Source: Escherichia hormaechei_A (lineage in GTDB: Bacteria; Pseudomonadota; Gammaproteobacteria; Enterobacterales; Enterobacteriaceae). Taken from it: a stretch of 64,000 nucleotides of DNA. The stretch is taken from assembly GCA_042434945.1 (NCBI GenBank), contig CP170191.1, positions 3,410,001-3,474,000 of the forward strand. Direction: 5' to 3'. Under the pieces are notes generated by a model. It was not told the origin of the DNA and ran no database searches. It saw only the letters and a program-made list of their open reading frames with translations. The translations under genes were made by a program, and so were the position numbers. Within the stretch, counting starts at the first letter, position 1; each line of letters opens with the position of its first letter. This document shows positions 36,076 through 44,784 of this stretch, one piece after another.

Positions 36076-36939
36076 TCAGTGCGCTGCCGCGAGCCCGACG
36101 GCTGGCGCTTCCACGATCACGTTGCTCAGATGACCGATATGCTCGATCTCCACCTCAATGCGATCCCCCTCCTTCATAAACAGCGGCGGGTTGCGCTTTT
36201 TACCCACGCCACCAGGCGAGCCGGTGATGATCACGTCGCCCGGGCTGAGACGGGTGAAGGTGCTGATATACTCGATCAGCTCCGCCACCTTGTGGATCAT
36301 GCTGCTGGTGTTGTCCTCCTGCACCATGCGGCCGTTCAGCCAGGTGCGGATCGCCAGGCTGTGCGGGTCCGGGATCTCATCCGCCGTCGCCATCCACGGG
36401 CCGAACGCCCCGGTCTGGCGCCAGTTTTTCCCGGCGGTGAACCAGGTGTGCTGCCAGTCGCGGGCGGAGCCGTCCATGTAACAGCTGTAGCCCGCCACGT
36501 GGCGCAGGGCGTCGTCGCGGCTGATGTTCTCCCCGCCTTTGCCGATGATCACCGCCAGCTCGCCTTCGTAGTCGAACTCGCTGGAGTGGCGCGGCTTCAG
36601 CACCGGCTCGTTGTGGCCGGTCTGTGAATCCGGGAAGCGGACAAACAGCGTCGGGGCCGGGTTGTGCTGGTCAAACTCCTTGCGCTTGTCGGCATAGTTC
36701 ATGCCCACGCAGAGGATTTTTTCCGGCTGGACAATCACCGGTAAGAAGGTGATGGCGTTCAGCGGTACATCCACCGCGTCGTTCAGAAAACGGGTGGCCT
36801 GCGCCAGCCCGTTCCCCTGCAACAGCGCTTTAAGGTCGCCATAGCGGTCGCCCAGGCGGCGGCCCAAATCAATCACGCCTTCGGCCTGTACGATGCCGTA
36901 GCTGCGTTTTCCCTGGTATAAAAAGCTTGCGAGTTTCAT
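36076..36939 (-). CDS. Fumarylacetoacetate hydrolase-family protein in the citrate operon
   Basis: A 287-residue FAH-superfamily enzyme. The metal site is visible as DYEGELAVIIG (two Glu) and DGSARDWQ (Asp), with GDVIITGSPGGVG near the C-terminus. The loop that usually reads NYxxHxxE reads NYADKRKE here, so Lys stands at the position of the catalytic His found in FAHD1-like oxaloacetate decarboxylases. It is co-transcribed between the citrate carrier and citC. Because no oadGAB genes are present, it may handle oxaloacetate (decarboxylation or tautomerisation); this is inference, and the His change argues for caution. Confidence 0.85.
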   Translation of the reverse strand: MKLASFLYQGKRSYGIVQAEGVIDLGRRLGDRYGDLKALLQGNGLAQATRFLNDAVDVPLNAITFLPVIVQPEKILCVGMNYADKRKEFDQHNPAPTLFVRFPDSQTGHNEPVLKPRHSSEFDYEGELAVIIGKGGENISRDDALRHVAGYSCYMDGSARDWQHTWFTAGKNWRQTGAFGPWMATADEIPDPHSLAIRTWLNGRMVQEDNTSSMIHKVAELIEYISTFTRLSPGDVIITGSPGGVGKKRNPPLFMKEGDRIEVEIEHIGHLSNVIVEAPAVGLAAAH

Positions 36940-36956
36940 TGTTCTTTCCTGAAAAC

Positions 36957-38318
36957 TTAAACGAGGAAGTTGCCCAGAATCAGCAGTGAGACAGAGACGT
37001 TAATCGCGCCGCCGATACGGGTAGCAATCTGGGCGAATGGCATCAGGCTCATGCGGTTGCCTGCGGTCAGGATCGCCACGTCACCGGTGCCACCCTGCCC
37101 GCTCTGACAGCAGGAGACGATGGCGACATCAATCGGGTGCATACCAATCTTTTTGCCAACGAAGAATCCGGTCGCCACCAGCGCGGAAACGGTGCTGACA
37201 ATCACCAGCAGGTTGCTGACGGTGAACGCCGCCACCAGTTCATGCCATGGGGTAATCGCCACGCCGACAGCGAAGAGGATTGGGTAGGTCACGGAGGTCT
37301 GGAAGAATTTGTACACCACCTGGGAACCCTCCAGCAGACGCGGAGAGGCGCCGTTGCAGAGCTTCACCAGCACCGCCATAAACAACATGCCCACCGGCGC
37401 TGGCAGACCAATCAGCTTGTGACCGAGCATGCCCAGCATGTACAGCAGCACCGCCAGCAGCGCACCCGAGGCGATGGTCGTCACGTCCGCTTTGCCGGAG
37501 AACGCAGGTTGGGAAACAGTGGCATCAGCGTTGGCGCGATTCGGCATCAGCTGGCCTTCACCGGTCAGGTGCGGGTAGCGTTTCCCGAGCTGGTTGAGGC
37601 AACCGGAGATAATGATCGCCGTCAGGCCGCCGAGCATCACCATCGGCAGCACGCGGCCGAGCGCCACGCCCTGATCCATATGCAGCAGGGTGGCATAGCC
37701 GATAGAGAGCGGGATCGCCCCTTCCCCGACGCCGCCCGCCATGATCGGCAGAATGATAAAGAAGAAGATCTGGAACGGCTCGAGGCCCAGCGCCAGCCCA
37801 ACACCCATGCCGACAATCATGCCGACGATTTCACCGCACAGCATCGGGAAGAAGATGCGCAGGAAGCCCTGGATCAGCACGGTGCGGTTCATGCTCATGA
37901 TGCTGCCGACGATAATGCAGCAGATATAGAGGTAGAGAATGTTGGTGGATTTGTAGAACTTCGTGGTGGACTCAACCACCACGTCCGGCAGCAGGCCATA
38001 GTAAACCAGCGCGGAAGGGATAAAGGTGGCGCAAATTGCCGCCGCACCGAGCTTGCCGACAATCGGCAGGCGTTTGCCGAACTCACCGCAGGCAAAGCCG
38101 AAGAAGGCCAGCGTGGCCACCATGACCACAATGTCGCTCGGCAGTTTTCCGCCCAGGCAATCAATCGCAATCAGCGCGCCCGCCAGAACGAACAGCGGCA
38201 GAGGAATAATGCCGATTTTCCAGGTATCCATAATATGCCACCAGCGCTCTTTGAGCGATGGCCGCTGAATATCAATCGGGTCGTGGGTAACAGAGAATGA
38301 ATCGTCAGTTGTGCTCAT
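36957..38318 (-). CDS. 2-hydroxycarboxylate (citrate) transporter, CitS/CitW type
   Basis: A 453-residue protein of the 2-HCT family with eleven or so membrane segments. The two diagnostic re-entrant-loop motifs are present: AGGVGEGAIPL and GQGGTGDVAIL. Relatives are Klebsiella CitS (sodium-citrate symporter) and CitW (citrate/acetate exchanger); the operon context supports citrate, the coupling ion does not show. First gene of the eight-gene citrate operon and divergent from the citA-type kinase. Confidence 0.92.
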   Translation of the reverse strand: MSTTDDSFSVTHDPIDIQRPSLKERWWHIMDTWKIGIIPLPLFVLAGALIAIDCLGGKLPSDIVVMVATLAFFGFACGEFGKRLPIVGKLGAAAICATFIPSALVYYGLLPDVVVESTTKFYKSTNILYLYICCIIVGSIMSMNRTVLIQGFLRIFFPMLCGEIVGMIVGMGVGLALGLEPFQIFFFIILPIMAGGVGEGAIPLSIGYATLLHMDQGVALGRVLPMVMLGGLTAIIISGCLNQLGKRYPHLTGEGQLMPNRANADATVSQPAFSGKADVTTIASGALLAVLLYMLGMLGHKLIGLPAPVGMLFMAVLVKLCNGASPRLLEGSQVVYKFFQTSVTYPILFAVGVAITPWHELVAAFTVSNLLVIVSTVSALVATGFFVGKKIGMHPIDVAIVSCCQSGQGGTGDVAILTAGNRMSLMPFAQIATRIGGAINVSVSLLILGNFLV

Positions 38319-38663
38319 AATAAGCCCCTTAGTTATTTTGTGCGTTCAGCTTAGAGTCACAAAGGCTTACTTTATGTGAGGGATGGCATATTAAAAGCGA
38401 AGTTTTAATGGACGCTATGGTTTTAATGGTTTCTTTTATTTAATGTGATTTACGCCTTATTTATTGCCGTGGTTTTTATGGTTTCTTTTCTTAACTGAAC
38501 AAAGAAATAACATTTATTCATTTAACCTTAAGAGGATGAGACTTTCGGAAAAATCTTTTACAGGCTGCGCTGTGCAAGGGATCACAAGTTTTCGGCAAAG
38601 CGGGCATCCTGGCCTTAAAAGATGATATATTCAGCCGACCTGTTGATATCTCGCGTGATAGTT
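38319..38663. promoter_or_regulatory. Divergent control region with repeated GTTTTAATGG motif
   Basis: AT-rich 345-bp region between the citrate carrier and sensor kinase genes. A near-perfect 20-bp direct repeat occurs at 38418-38437 and 38470-38489 (TGGTTTTAATGGTTTCTTTT, one mismatch), 52 bp apart or about five helical turns. A third GTTTTAATGG lies at 38402-38411. Such phased AT-rich repeats are plausible CitB-type response regulator sites. No coding sequence is supported here. Confidence 0.55.
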
Positions 38664-40301
38664 ATGAAAGTATCGTTTCAGATCAAGCTGTTTATTTCGC
38701 TGGTCGCCTTTTTCTCAGTGCTGTTCGCATTACTGGGTGGATATTATTATGTCGATGTCGGCAGGCAGCTTTATCAGGAAATGAGCGCGCGCGCAAAAAT
38801 ACAGGCCGAAGAAATTGCGCTTATTCCTACCCTGCGAAAAGAAGTCGAACAAAAGGATATCCTGGGTATCCATGACTTTATGCAGAAAATAGCCGCCCGC
38901 AGCGACGCCAGTTTTATTGTGATTGGTGACAATAAAGGGCTGCATCTTTTCCACTCCGTGTTTGCCGACCGGGTAGGCAAAACGCTGGTTGGCGGAGATA
39001 ACGACGAGGTATTACACGGCAAAAGCACCATCACCATCCGCAAGGGCGGGTTAGGCATTTCGCTGCGCAGCAAAGCGCCCATTTTTAATGATGCCGGGCA
39101 GGTGGTGGGGATTGTTTCGGTAGGCTATCTCACGAGCTATCTGGACACCATCACCGTCAGCAAGGTGGTTAATATCCTGATTGCCGCCGTGCTGCTGCTT
39201 ATCGCCCTGTTTATTTTCTCCTGGTTCTTCACCCGCAGCATCAAGAAGCAGATATTCTCTCTGGAGCCGCGCGAAATCGGCCTGCTGGTGCGCCAGCAAA
39301 AGGCGATGATGGAATCCATTTATGAAGGGGTGATTGCCATCGACGACGATCTTCGCATTGAGGTGATTAACCAGGCGGCGCGTAAATTATTAGGCTTACG
39401 TCAGCCCGCCCGCGAACTGCGGGGTCAACTCATCAGCCAGGTGATCGCGCCCGTCCCGTTCTTCAACGCGCAAACCATGCTTGCGAAAGACACCCACGAT
39501 GAGATCTGTCGCTTTAACGATCTCACGGTCATTGCCAGCCGGGTGCGGATCATGCTGGAAGATGCGTTGCAGGGCTGGGTGATCACCTTTCGCGATCGCA
39601 ACGAGATCGACTCGCTCAGCGCCCAGCTCAGCCAGGTGAAGCGCTACGTTGATAACCTGCGCATCATGCGCCATGAACAGCTGAACCGCATGACTACGCT
39701 GTCCGGCCTGCTGCATATGGGCCGTTATGACGAAGCGATTCGCTACATACAGGCGCAGTCGGAACACGCTCAGGAGCTGCTGGACTTTATCTCGTCCCGC
39801 TTTAGCTCTCCGACGCTGTGTGGTTTGCTGCTTGGAAAGGCCGCCCGCGCGCGTGAAAAAGGCGTTGAGCTGAGTTTCGACCCGGCCTGCCGGGTGGATA
39901 AACCGTTCCTGCCGCTGCTCGAATCGGAACTTATCTCGATCATCGGGAACTTGCTGGATAACGCCATTGAAGCGACCCAGCGTGCACCGCTCCCGCATGC
40001 CCCGGTGGACGTGCTGATAAAGCTGAACGAGCAGGAACTGATTATTGAAGTCGCCGACCAGGGCGTCGGCATCACACCGGAGATCCGCGACCGGATCTTT
40101 GAGCGCGGCATCACCACCAAAACGCGCGGCGATCATGGTATTGGCCTGTATCTGATTGAAAGCTATGTCACACAGGCTGGCGGTGCAATTGAAGTTGCCG
40201 ATAACACCCCACGCGGTGCCATTTTCTCACTGTTTATTCCCGCCACGGGAACGGCCCGGCACCCCGTACAGGAACTGGAAGATACCGACTATGCAACATG
40301 A
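38664..40301 (+). CDS. Citrate-sensing histidine kinase, CitA/DpiB family
   Basis: A 545-residue kinase: membrane segment at about 8-30, periplasmic PAS/Cache-like sensor (about 35-165; DASFIVIGDNKGLHLFHSV and GSM-type GGLGISLRSKAPIF resemble CitA), second membrane segment (about 167-190), cytoplasmic PAS, then HisKA-type His337 in RHEQLNRM and an ATPase domain (NLLDNAIEAT, ADQGVGI, HGIGLYL). An upstream ATG at 38622 is in frame; neither start has a strong ribosome binding site. Expected to sense external citrate and activate the citrate operon. Confidence 0.92.
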   Translation: MKVSFQIKLFISLVAFFSVLFALLGGYYYVDVGRQLYQEMSARAKIQAEEIALIPTLRKEVEQKDILGIHDFMQKIAARSDASFIVIGDNKGLHLFHSVFADRVGKTLVGGDNDEVLHGKSTITIRKGGLGISLRSKAPIFNDAGQVVGIVSVGYLTSYLDTITVSKVVNILIAAVLLLIALFIFSWFFTRSIKKQIFSLEPREIGLLVRQQKAMMESIYEGVIAIDDDLRIEVINQAARKLLGLRQPARELRGQLISQVIAPVPFFNAQTMLAKDTHDEICRFNDLTVIASRVRIMLEDALQGWVITFRDRNEIDSLSAQLSQVKRYVDNLRIMRHEQLNRMTTLSGLLHMGRYDEAIRYIQAQSEHAQELLDFISSRFSSPTLCGLLLGKAARAREKGVELSFDPACRVDKPFLPLLESELISIIGNLLDNAIEATQRAPLPHAPVDVLIKLNEQELIIEVADQGVGITPEIRDRIFERGITTKTRGDHGIGLYLIESYVTQAGGAIEVADNTPRGAIFSLFIPATGTARHPVQELEDTDYAT

Positions 40302-40983
40302 ACTTATCGACGTACTGATTGTTGAAGACGAGAACGAACTGGCGCAACTGCACGCGGAGCTTATCGGTAAACATCCGCGCCTGAGGCTGGTGGGGATTGC
40401 CGCGTCGCTGGCCGACGCGCAGGTACAACTGGAGAGCAAACAGCCGAAGCTGATGCTGCTGGATAACTACCTGCCGGACGGCAAAGGCATCACCCTTATC
40501 AGCAACCCGATGCTCACCCGCGCCAACTGCTCGGTGATTTTCATCACCGCCGCCAGCGATATGGACACCTGTAGCCAGGCAATTCGTAACGGCGCGTTCG
40601 ACTACATCCTCAAGCCGGTTTCCTGGAAGCGCCTGAGCCAGTCGCTGGAACGTTTTGTGCAGTTTGCCGAACAGCAGCGCGTCTGGAAGATCGTCGACCA
40701 GCAGAACGTAGATTCACTCTACCAATTGCAGGCGAAAAACTATCGCCTGGACAACGGCAGCAAAGGGATAGAGGAGAACACGCTGGCGCGGGTGCAAATG
40801 CTGTTTAACAACAAGGCGGCGCACTGTTTTACGGTGGATGAGGTGGTGAGCGAGACGGGCCTGAGTAAAACCACCACCCGGCGCTATCTGGAACACTGCG
40901 TGGAGGTGGGTTTTCTGACGGTGGAGATGCTGTACGGGAAGATTGGGCATCCGAGAAGGATGTACCGCCGCGCAGAAGCCTGA
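40291..40983 (+). CDS. Response regulator, CitB/DpiA family
   Basis: A 230-residue regulator overlapping the kinase gene by 11 bases. The receiver domain has the acidic pocket EDE (12-14) and phospho-acceptor Asp58 (LLDNYLPDGKG), with Lys in ILKPVSW. The C-terminus carries a helix-turn-helix (FTVDEVVSETGLSKTTTRRYLEH). Likely activator of the divergent citrate operon. Confidence 0.93.
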   Translation: MQHELIDVLIVEDENELAQLHAELIGKHPRLRLVGIAASLADAQVQLESKQPKLMLLDNYLPDGKGITLISNPMLTRANCSVIFITAASDMDTCSQAIRNGAFDYILKPVSWKRLSQSLERFVQFAEQQRVWKIVDQQNVDSLYQLQAKNYRLDNGSKGIEENTLARVQMLFNNKAAHCFTVDEVVSETGLSKTTTRRYLEHCVEVGFLTVEMLYGKIGHPRRMYRRAEA

Positions 40984-40990
40984 CGCAGTA

Positions 40991-41056
40991 TTGTAGGCCC
41001 GGTAAGCTTGCGCCGCCGGGTACTCGCCGGGTGGCGCTAACGCTTACCCGGCCTAC
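40991..41056. repeat. REP-type inverted pair between citB-type gene and speC
   Basis: TGTAGGCCCGGTAAGCTTGC and GCTAACGCTTACCCGGCCTAC face each other around CCGGGTACTCGCCGGG. It separates the convergent response regulator and speC genes and may act as a transcription barrier. Confidence 0.75.
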
Positions 41057-41058
41057 GT

Positions 41059-43197
41059 TCAGACATTCAATACGTATCCATACAGCCGCTTAATCCCGTC
41101 CGCATCTTTCTCGCTGTAAACGCCCTGCAACTCTGGCGAGAAACCCGGCAGCATATTAATGCCCTCTTCCAGCGCCAGGAAATAGCGCTGTACTGCTCCA
41201 CCCCAGACTTCCCCGGGTACCACGCAAAGCACGCCAGGTGGATAAGGCAACGCCCCTTCTGCCGCAATTCGCCCTTCGGCATCACGAATCCGCACCAACT
41301 CCACGTCACCGCGAATATAAGCGCTATGCGCATCCTGGGGGTTCATCACCACTGACGGGAAACTCTGCTGGCGGAACATCGCTTTTTGTAGGTCTTTGAC
41401 GTCGAAACTGACATACAGATCGTGCATCTCCTGACACAACTGGCGCAGGGTGTAGTCGCGATAGCGCACCGGATACTTGTTATAAACGCTCGGCAACACC
41501 TCAACCAGCGGCGAGTCATCCTCAATATGCTGTTCAAATTGCGCCAGCATCGCCACCAGTTGTGCCAGCTTCTCGTGGCTTTCCGCCGGAGTTAATAAAA
41601 ACAGAATGGAGTTGAGATCGCACTTCTCCGGCACAATGCCGTTCTCACGCAGATAGTGCGCCAGAATCGTCGCCGGAACGCCAAAGTCGCTATATTCGCC
41701 GGTTTCGGCATCGATACCTGGTGTAGTGAGTAACAGCTTGCACGGATCAACAAAATACTGATCCGCGGCATATCCTTCAAAGCCGTGCCACTTCGCCCCC
41801 GGCTCAAAACTGAAAAAACGGCGGTCGCTGGCTAACACTGATGTCGGATAATCCTGCCACAATTTGCCATCAACAACGGGCGGGATAAACGGGCGGAACA
41901 GCTTACAGCGCGCAAGAATAGCCTTGCGCGCTTCAATCCCTATCTCAACACACTCAGCCCACAGCCGACGCCCACTCTCCCCTTCATGAATTTTGGCGTT
42001 AACATCCAGTGCAGCAAACAGCGGATAGAAAGGGCTGGTAGAAGCATGGAGCATAAAGGCGTTATTCAACCGCTTATGCGGGCAAAAACGCGCCTGTCCG
42101 CGGATATGGTTATCTTTTTTATGGATCTGCGACGTCTGTGAGAATCCCGCCTGCTGTTTGTGCACCGACTGAGTCACAAAGATCCCCGGATCGTTTTCGT
42201 TAAGTTCTAACAGCAGCGGCGAGCTATCCGCCATCATCGGGATAAATTGTTCATAACCGACCCACGCGGAATCAAACAGAATGTAATCACACAGATGCCC
42301 AACGGTATCGATCACCTGACGGGCGTTATAGACAGTGCCGTCATAGGTTCCCAGCTGAATAATCGCCAGGCGATACGGGCGCGGCAGGTCGGCTTTTTCT
42401 GGCGCAACGTCGCGAATTTGCTGGCGCAGATACTCTTCATTAAAACAGTGCGCATCAATACCGCCAATGAAACCAAACGGGTTGCGTGAAGCTTCCAGAT
42501 AGACCGGCGTCGCCCCCGCCTGAATCAGCGCGCCGTGATGATTCGACTTATGGTTGTTACGGTCGAAGAGCACCAGATCGCCACGCGTTAACAGCGCATT
42601 CGTCACCACTTTATTCGCTGCCGATGTGCCGTTCAGCACAAAATAGGTTTTATCGGCATGAAAGACTTTGGCTGCGAATTTCTGCGTATCTTTCGCCGAT
42701 CCTTCATGAATAAGCAGATCGCCCAATTTTACGTCAGCGTTACACATATCGGCGCGAAAGACGTTCTCACCAAAGAAATCGTAAAAATGGCGTCCGGCAG
42801 GATGCTTTTTAAAAAACGCACCATGTTGATGTCCAGGGCAAGCAAAGGTGCTGTTGCCCATCTCAACGTACTGCGTCAGCGTGTCATAAAACGGTGGCAG
42901 CAAATTCTCTTCATACTGACAGGCTGCGGATTCCAGCTCCAGCAATTCCTGTGCTTTACCCGAGATGATCGCCGTGACACCCTCTGGCACCTCTCCTGGC
43001 TCTGTTGAGAACAAAAATACCGGTAACTGAAAGCCCGTACGCTTCAGCAATGCGAGAATGCCGCTGTAGCTTTCAACAACCGTAATGACGACTGCCGCCA
43101 CATCGGTGAAATCAGTGTTATCCAGCATAACTTTTTCGCGATGCGTAGAAACTTTGGATACCAGCTCACGGCTGACGGCAATTTTCATGGTTTTCAT
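41059..43197 (-). CDS. speC: Ornithine decarboxylase, biosynthetic
   Basis: A 712-residue fold-I PLP decarboxylase, ornithine to putrescine. The cofactor Lys lies in VTQSVHKQQAGFSQTSQIH, with the N-terminal wing domain and the DSAWVGYEQF motif intact. ATG 43197 gives near the K-12 length. Ancestry changes within the gene: the first 86 or so residues (MKTMKIAVSRELVSKV...) and the last 30 differ from K-12, while the middle is almost identical to it. A CACCG/CGGTG hairpin lies in the leader at about 43210-43225. Confidence 0.95.
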   Translation of the reverse strand: MKTMKIAVSRELVSKVSTHREKVMLDNTDFTDVAAVVITVVESYSGILALLKRTGFQLPVFLFSTEPGEVPEGVTAIISGKAQELLELESAACQYEENLLPPFYDTLTQYVEMGNSTFACPGHQHGAFFKKHPAGRHFYDFFGENVFRADMCNADVKLGDLLIHEGSAKDTQKFAAKVFHADKTYFVLNGTSAANKVVTNALLTRGDLVLFDRNNHKSNHHGALIQAGATPVYLEASRNPFGFIGGIDAHCFNEEYLRQQIRDVAPEKADLPRPYRLAIIQLGTYDGTVYNARQVIDTVGHLCDYILFDSAWVGYEQFIPMMADSSPLLLELNENDPGIFVTQSVHKQQAGFSQTSQIHKKDNHIRGQARFCPHKRLNNAFMLHASTSPFYPLFAALDVNAKIHEGESGRRLWAECVEIGIEARKAILARCKLFRPFIPPVVDGKLWQDYPTSVLASDRRFFSFEPGAKWHGFEGYAADQYFVDPCKLLLTTPGIDAETGEYSDFGVPATILAHYLRENGIVPEKCDLNSILFLLTPAESHEKLAQLVAMLAQFEQHIEDDSPLVEVLPSVYNKYPVRYRDYTLRQLCQEMHDLYVSFDVKDLQKAMFRQQSFPSVVMNPQDAHSAYIRGDVELVRIRDAEGRIAAEGALPYPPGVLCVVPGEVWGGAVQRYFLALEEGINMLPGFSPELQGVYSEKDADGIKRLYGYVLNV

Positions 43198-43378
43198 AAG
43201 CGCAAACACCCTCACCGAACGGTGAGACAGGAAGGAGAAAATTCGCGCAATCATGTCACCTTTTATTTTCAGGTGCAAGAAGGAATCAGTATGCGTTACG
43301 CCTCCCAAAGCTAAGCGTAATCTGGGACGAACGTGCCATAATCATGCAATGCCAGTGCTTAAATAACAGGAGTTAAAC

Positions 43379-44092
43379 GTGGTAATTGGACCCTTTATCA
43401 ATGCGGGAGCCGTATTGCTGGGCGGTGTACTTGGGGCAGTATTAAGTCAGCGCCTGCCGGAGCGTATTCGCGTCTCCATGCCTTCTATTTTTGGCCTGGC
43501 GTCGTTAGGGATTGGTATCCTTTTAGTGGTGAAATGCACCAACCTGCCGGTGATGGTACTGGCGACGCTGCTCGGCGCGCTCATCGGCGAGTTTTGCTAT
43601 CTGGAAAAAGGTATTAATCACGCGGTAGGCAAAGCCAAAAATCTGATTGCCCGACCGGGCAAGGCAAAGCACGGCACGCACGAGTCGTTTATTCAGAACT
43701 ACGTTGCGATCATTATTCTGTTCTGCGCCAGCGGCACGGGGATATTCGGTTCGATGCAGGAAGGGATGACCGGCGATCCCAGCATATTGATTGCGAAAGC
43801 GTTTCTGGATTTCTTTACTGCCACCATTTTTGCCACCACCCTCGGCATCGCCGTCGCCGCGATTTGTGTGCCGATGTTGCTTATTCAGCTGGCGCTGGCC
43901 ACCTGCGCCACGCTGATCCTGCCGCTGACAACGCCAGCGATGATGGCAGACTTTACCGCCGTCGGCGGCCTGTTGCTGCTGGCGACAGGGCTGCGCATCT
44001 GTGGCATTAAGATGTTTGCAGTGGTGAACATGCTCCCTGCCCTGCTGCTCGCGATGCCGCTTTCCGCGCTCTGGACGCGCTTTTTCGCTTAA
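43379..44092 (+). CDS. yqgA: DUF554 family membrane protein YqgA
   Basis: A 237-residue membrane protein with six or seven hydrophobic segments; GLASLGIGILLVVKCTNLPVMVLATLLGALIGE and QNYVAIIILFCASGTGIFG are conserved. GTG start at 43379 is preceded by AGGAG. Clearly diverged from K-12 YqgA, unlike the core of the neighbouring speC. Function unknown. Confidence 0.9.
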   Translation: MVIGPFINAGAVLLGGVLGAVLSQRLPERIRVSMPSIFGLASLGIGILLVVKCTNLPVMVLATLLGALIGEFCYLEKGINHAVGKAKNLIARPGKAKHGTHESFIQNYVAIIILFCASGTGIFGSMQEGMTGDPSILIAKAFLDFFTATIFATTLGIAVAAICVPMLLIQLALATCATLILPLTTPAMMADFTAVGGLLLLATGLRICGIKMFAVVNMLPALLLAMPLSALWTRFFA

Positions 44093-44187
44093 GTTTGCGA
44101 CGAAATGGTGAGAGAGTGTGCAGTCTGCACCGAAAGCAACAAATTTCGTTGACGCCGGAGGGAGGATCAGGTTTAATGCGCCCCGTT

Positions 44188-44263
44188 GCCCGGATAGCTC
44201 AGTCGGTAGAGCAGGGGATTGAAAATCCCCGTGTCCTTGGTTCGATTCCGAGTCCGGGCACCA
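44188..44263 (+). tRNA. pheV: tRNA-Phe (anticodon GAA)
   Basis: A complete 76-base cloverleaf: acceptor stem GCCCGGA/TCCGGGC, D arm with AGTCGGTAGA, anticodon GAA at 44221-44223 in loop TTGAAAA, T arm GGTTCGATTCC, and encoded CCA. This tRNA gene between yqgA and accessory DNA is the classic pheV integration site for pathogenicity islands in E. coli and relatives. Confidence 0.98.
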
Positions 44264-44272
44264 CTTATTTAT

Positions 44273-44297
44273 AACCCTCGCTTCGGCGGGGGTTTTT
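44273..44297 (+). terminator. tRNA-Phe terminator
   Basis: AACCCTCGC and GCGGGGGTT pair (one T-G wobble) around TTCG, followed by a run of T, ten bases after the tRNA end. Confidence 0.8.
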
Positions 44298-44784
44298 GCT
44301 TTCTGAGTCAGCAACTCGTTGTTTGAACAGTAGTTACCGCCCTTATCTCTCCTCCGGCCCCGCTTCCCGGTGGTACAACTGGCGTTGTTTACCGCCTTTA
44401 CCGCCACACAGAAGCAGAAAAACCTGACCTTCACCGATCTATTTGAGCATTACAAATGCACATATCAATTGGACAGAGCCCGACAGAGCGGCATCACGTA
44501 TCCGTGATTACCCCCCATCGGCTAACTGTTTTATTAGATTCATCGGTGGTAAATCCATCCGGGACATCCTGAAAAGTGACCTTTCGGCGTTCCGTACACT
44601 GCTGGAACAGGCCCTGGCTAACCGCAGTAAAGTAGGCCGAGGAACGAAGCTGTAAAAAGCGACTTCTACTTCAGACACCGTAACCACATTGCTACTATAT
44701 TGTGTGTGCGTTGGCACGCATGGCTGTCATGGGGGCATTTATCAGTCTAAGCAGAGGCCGGTAAAGCAATTGAGAGGAACTACA
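44298..44784. other. Island remnant region downstream of tRNA-Phe
   Basis: About 490 bases without an intact gene. Two short open stretches on the plus strand look like decayed coding DNA: about 44370-44507 (containing TATQKQKNLTFTDLFEHYK) and about 44536-44655 (containing GGKSIRDILKSDLSAFRTLLEQ). Neither has a proper start or a family I can name. I found no second copy of the tRNA 3' end to mark an attachment site. Confidence 0.4.

Noticed and set aside
37137..38300. Long open frame on the plus strand opposite the citrate carrier
   Set aside because: His- and Gln-rich composition typical of the antisense of a hydrophobic protein; the minus strand encodes a clear 2-HCT transporter.
44443..44655. 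Short open frame MSITNAHINWTEPDRA... after tRNA-Phe
   Set aside because: No ribosome binding site and no recognised domain; part of decayed island DNA.
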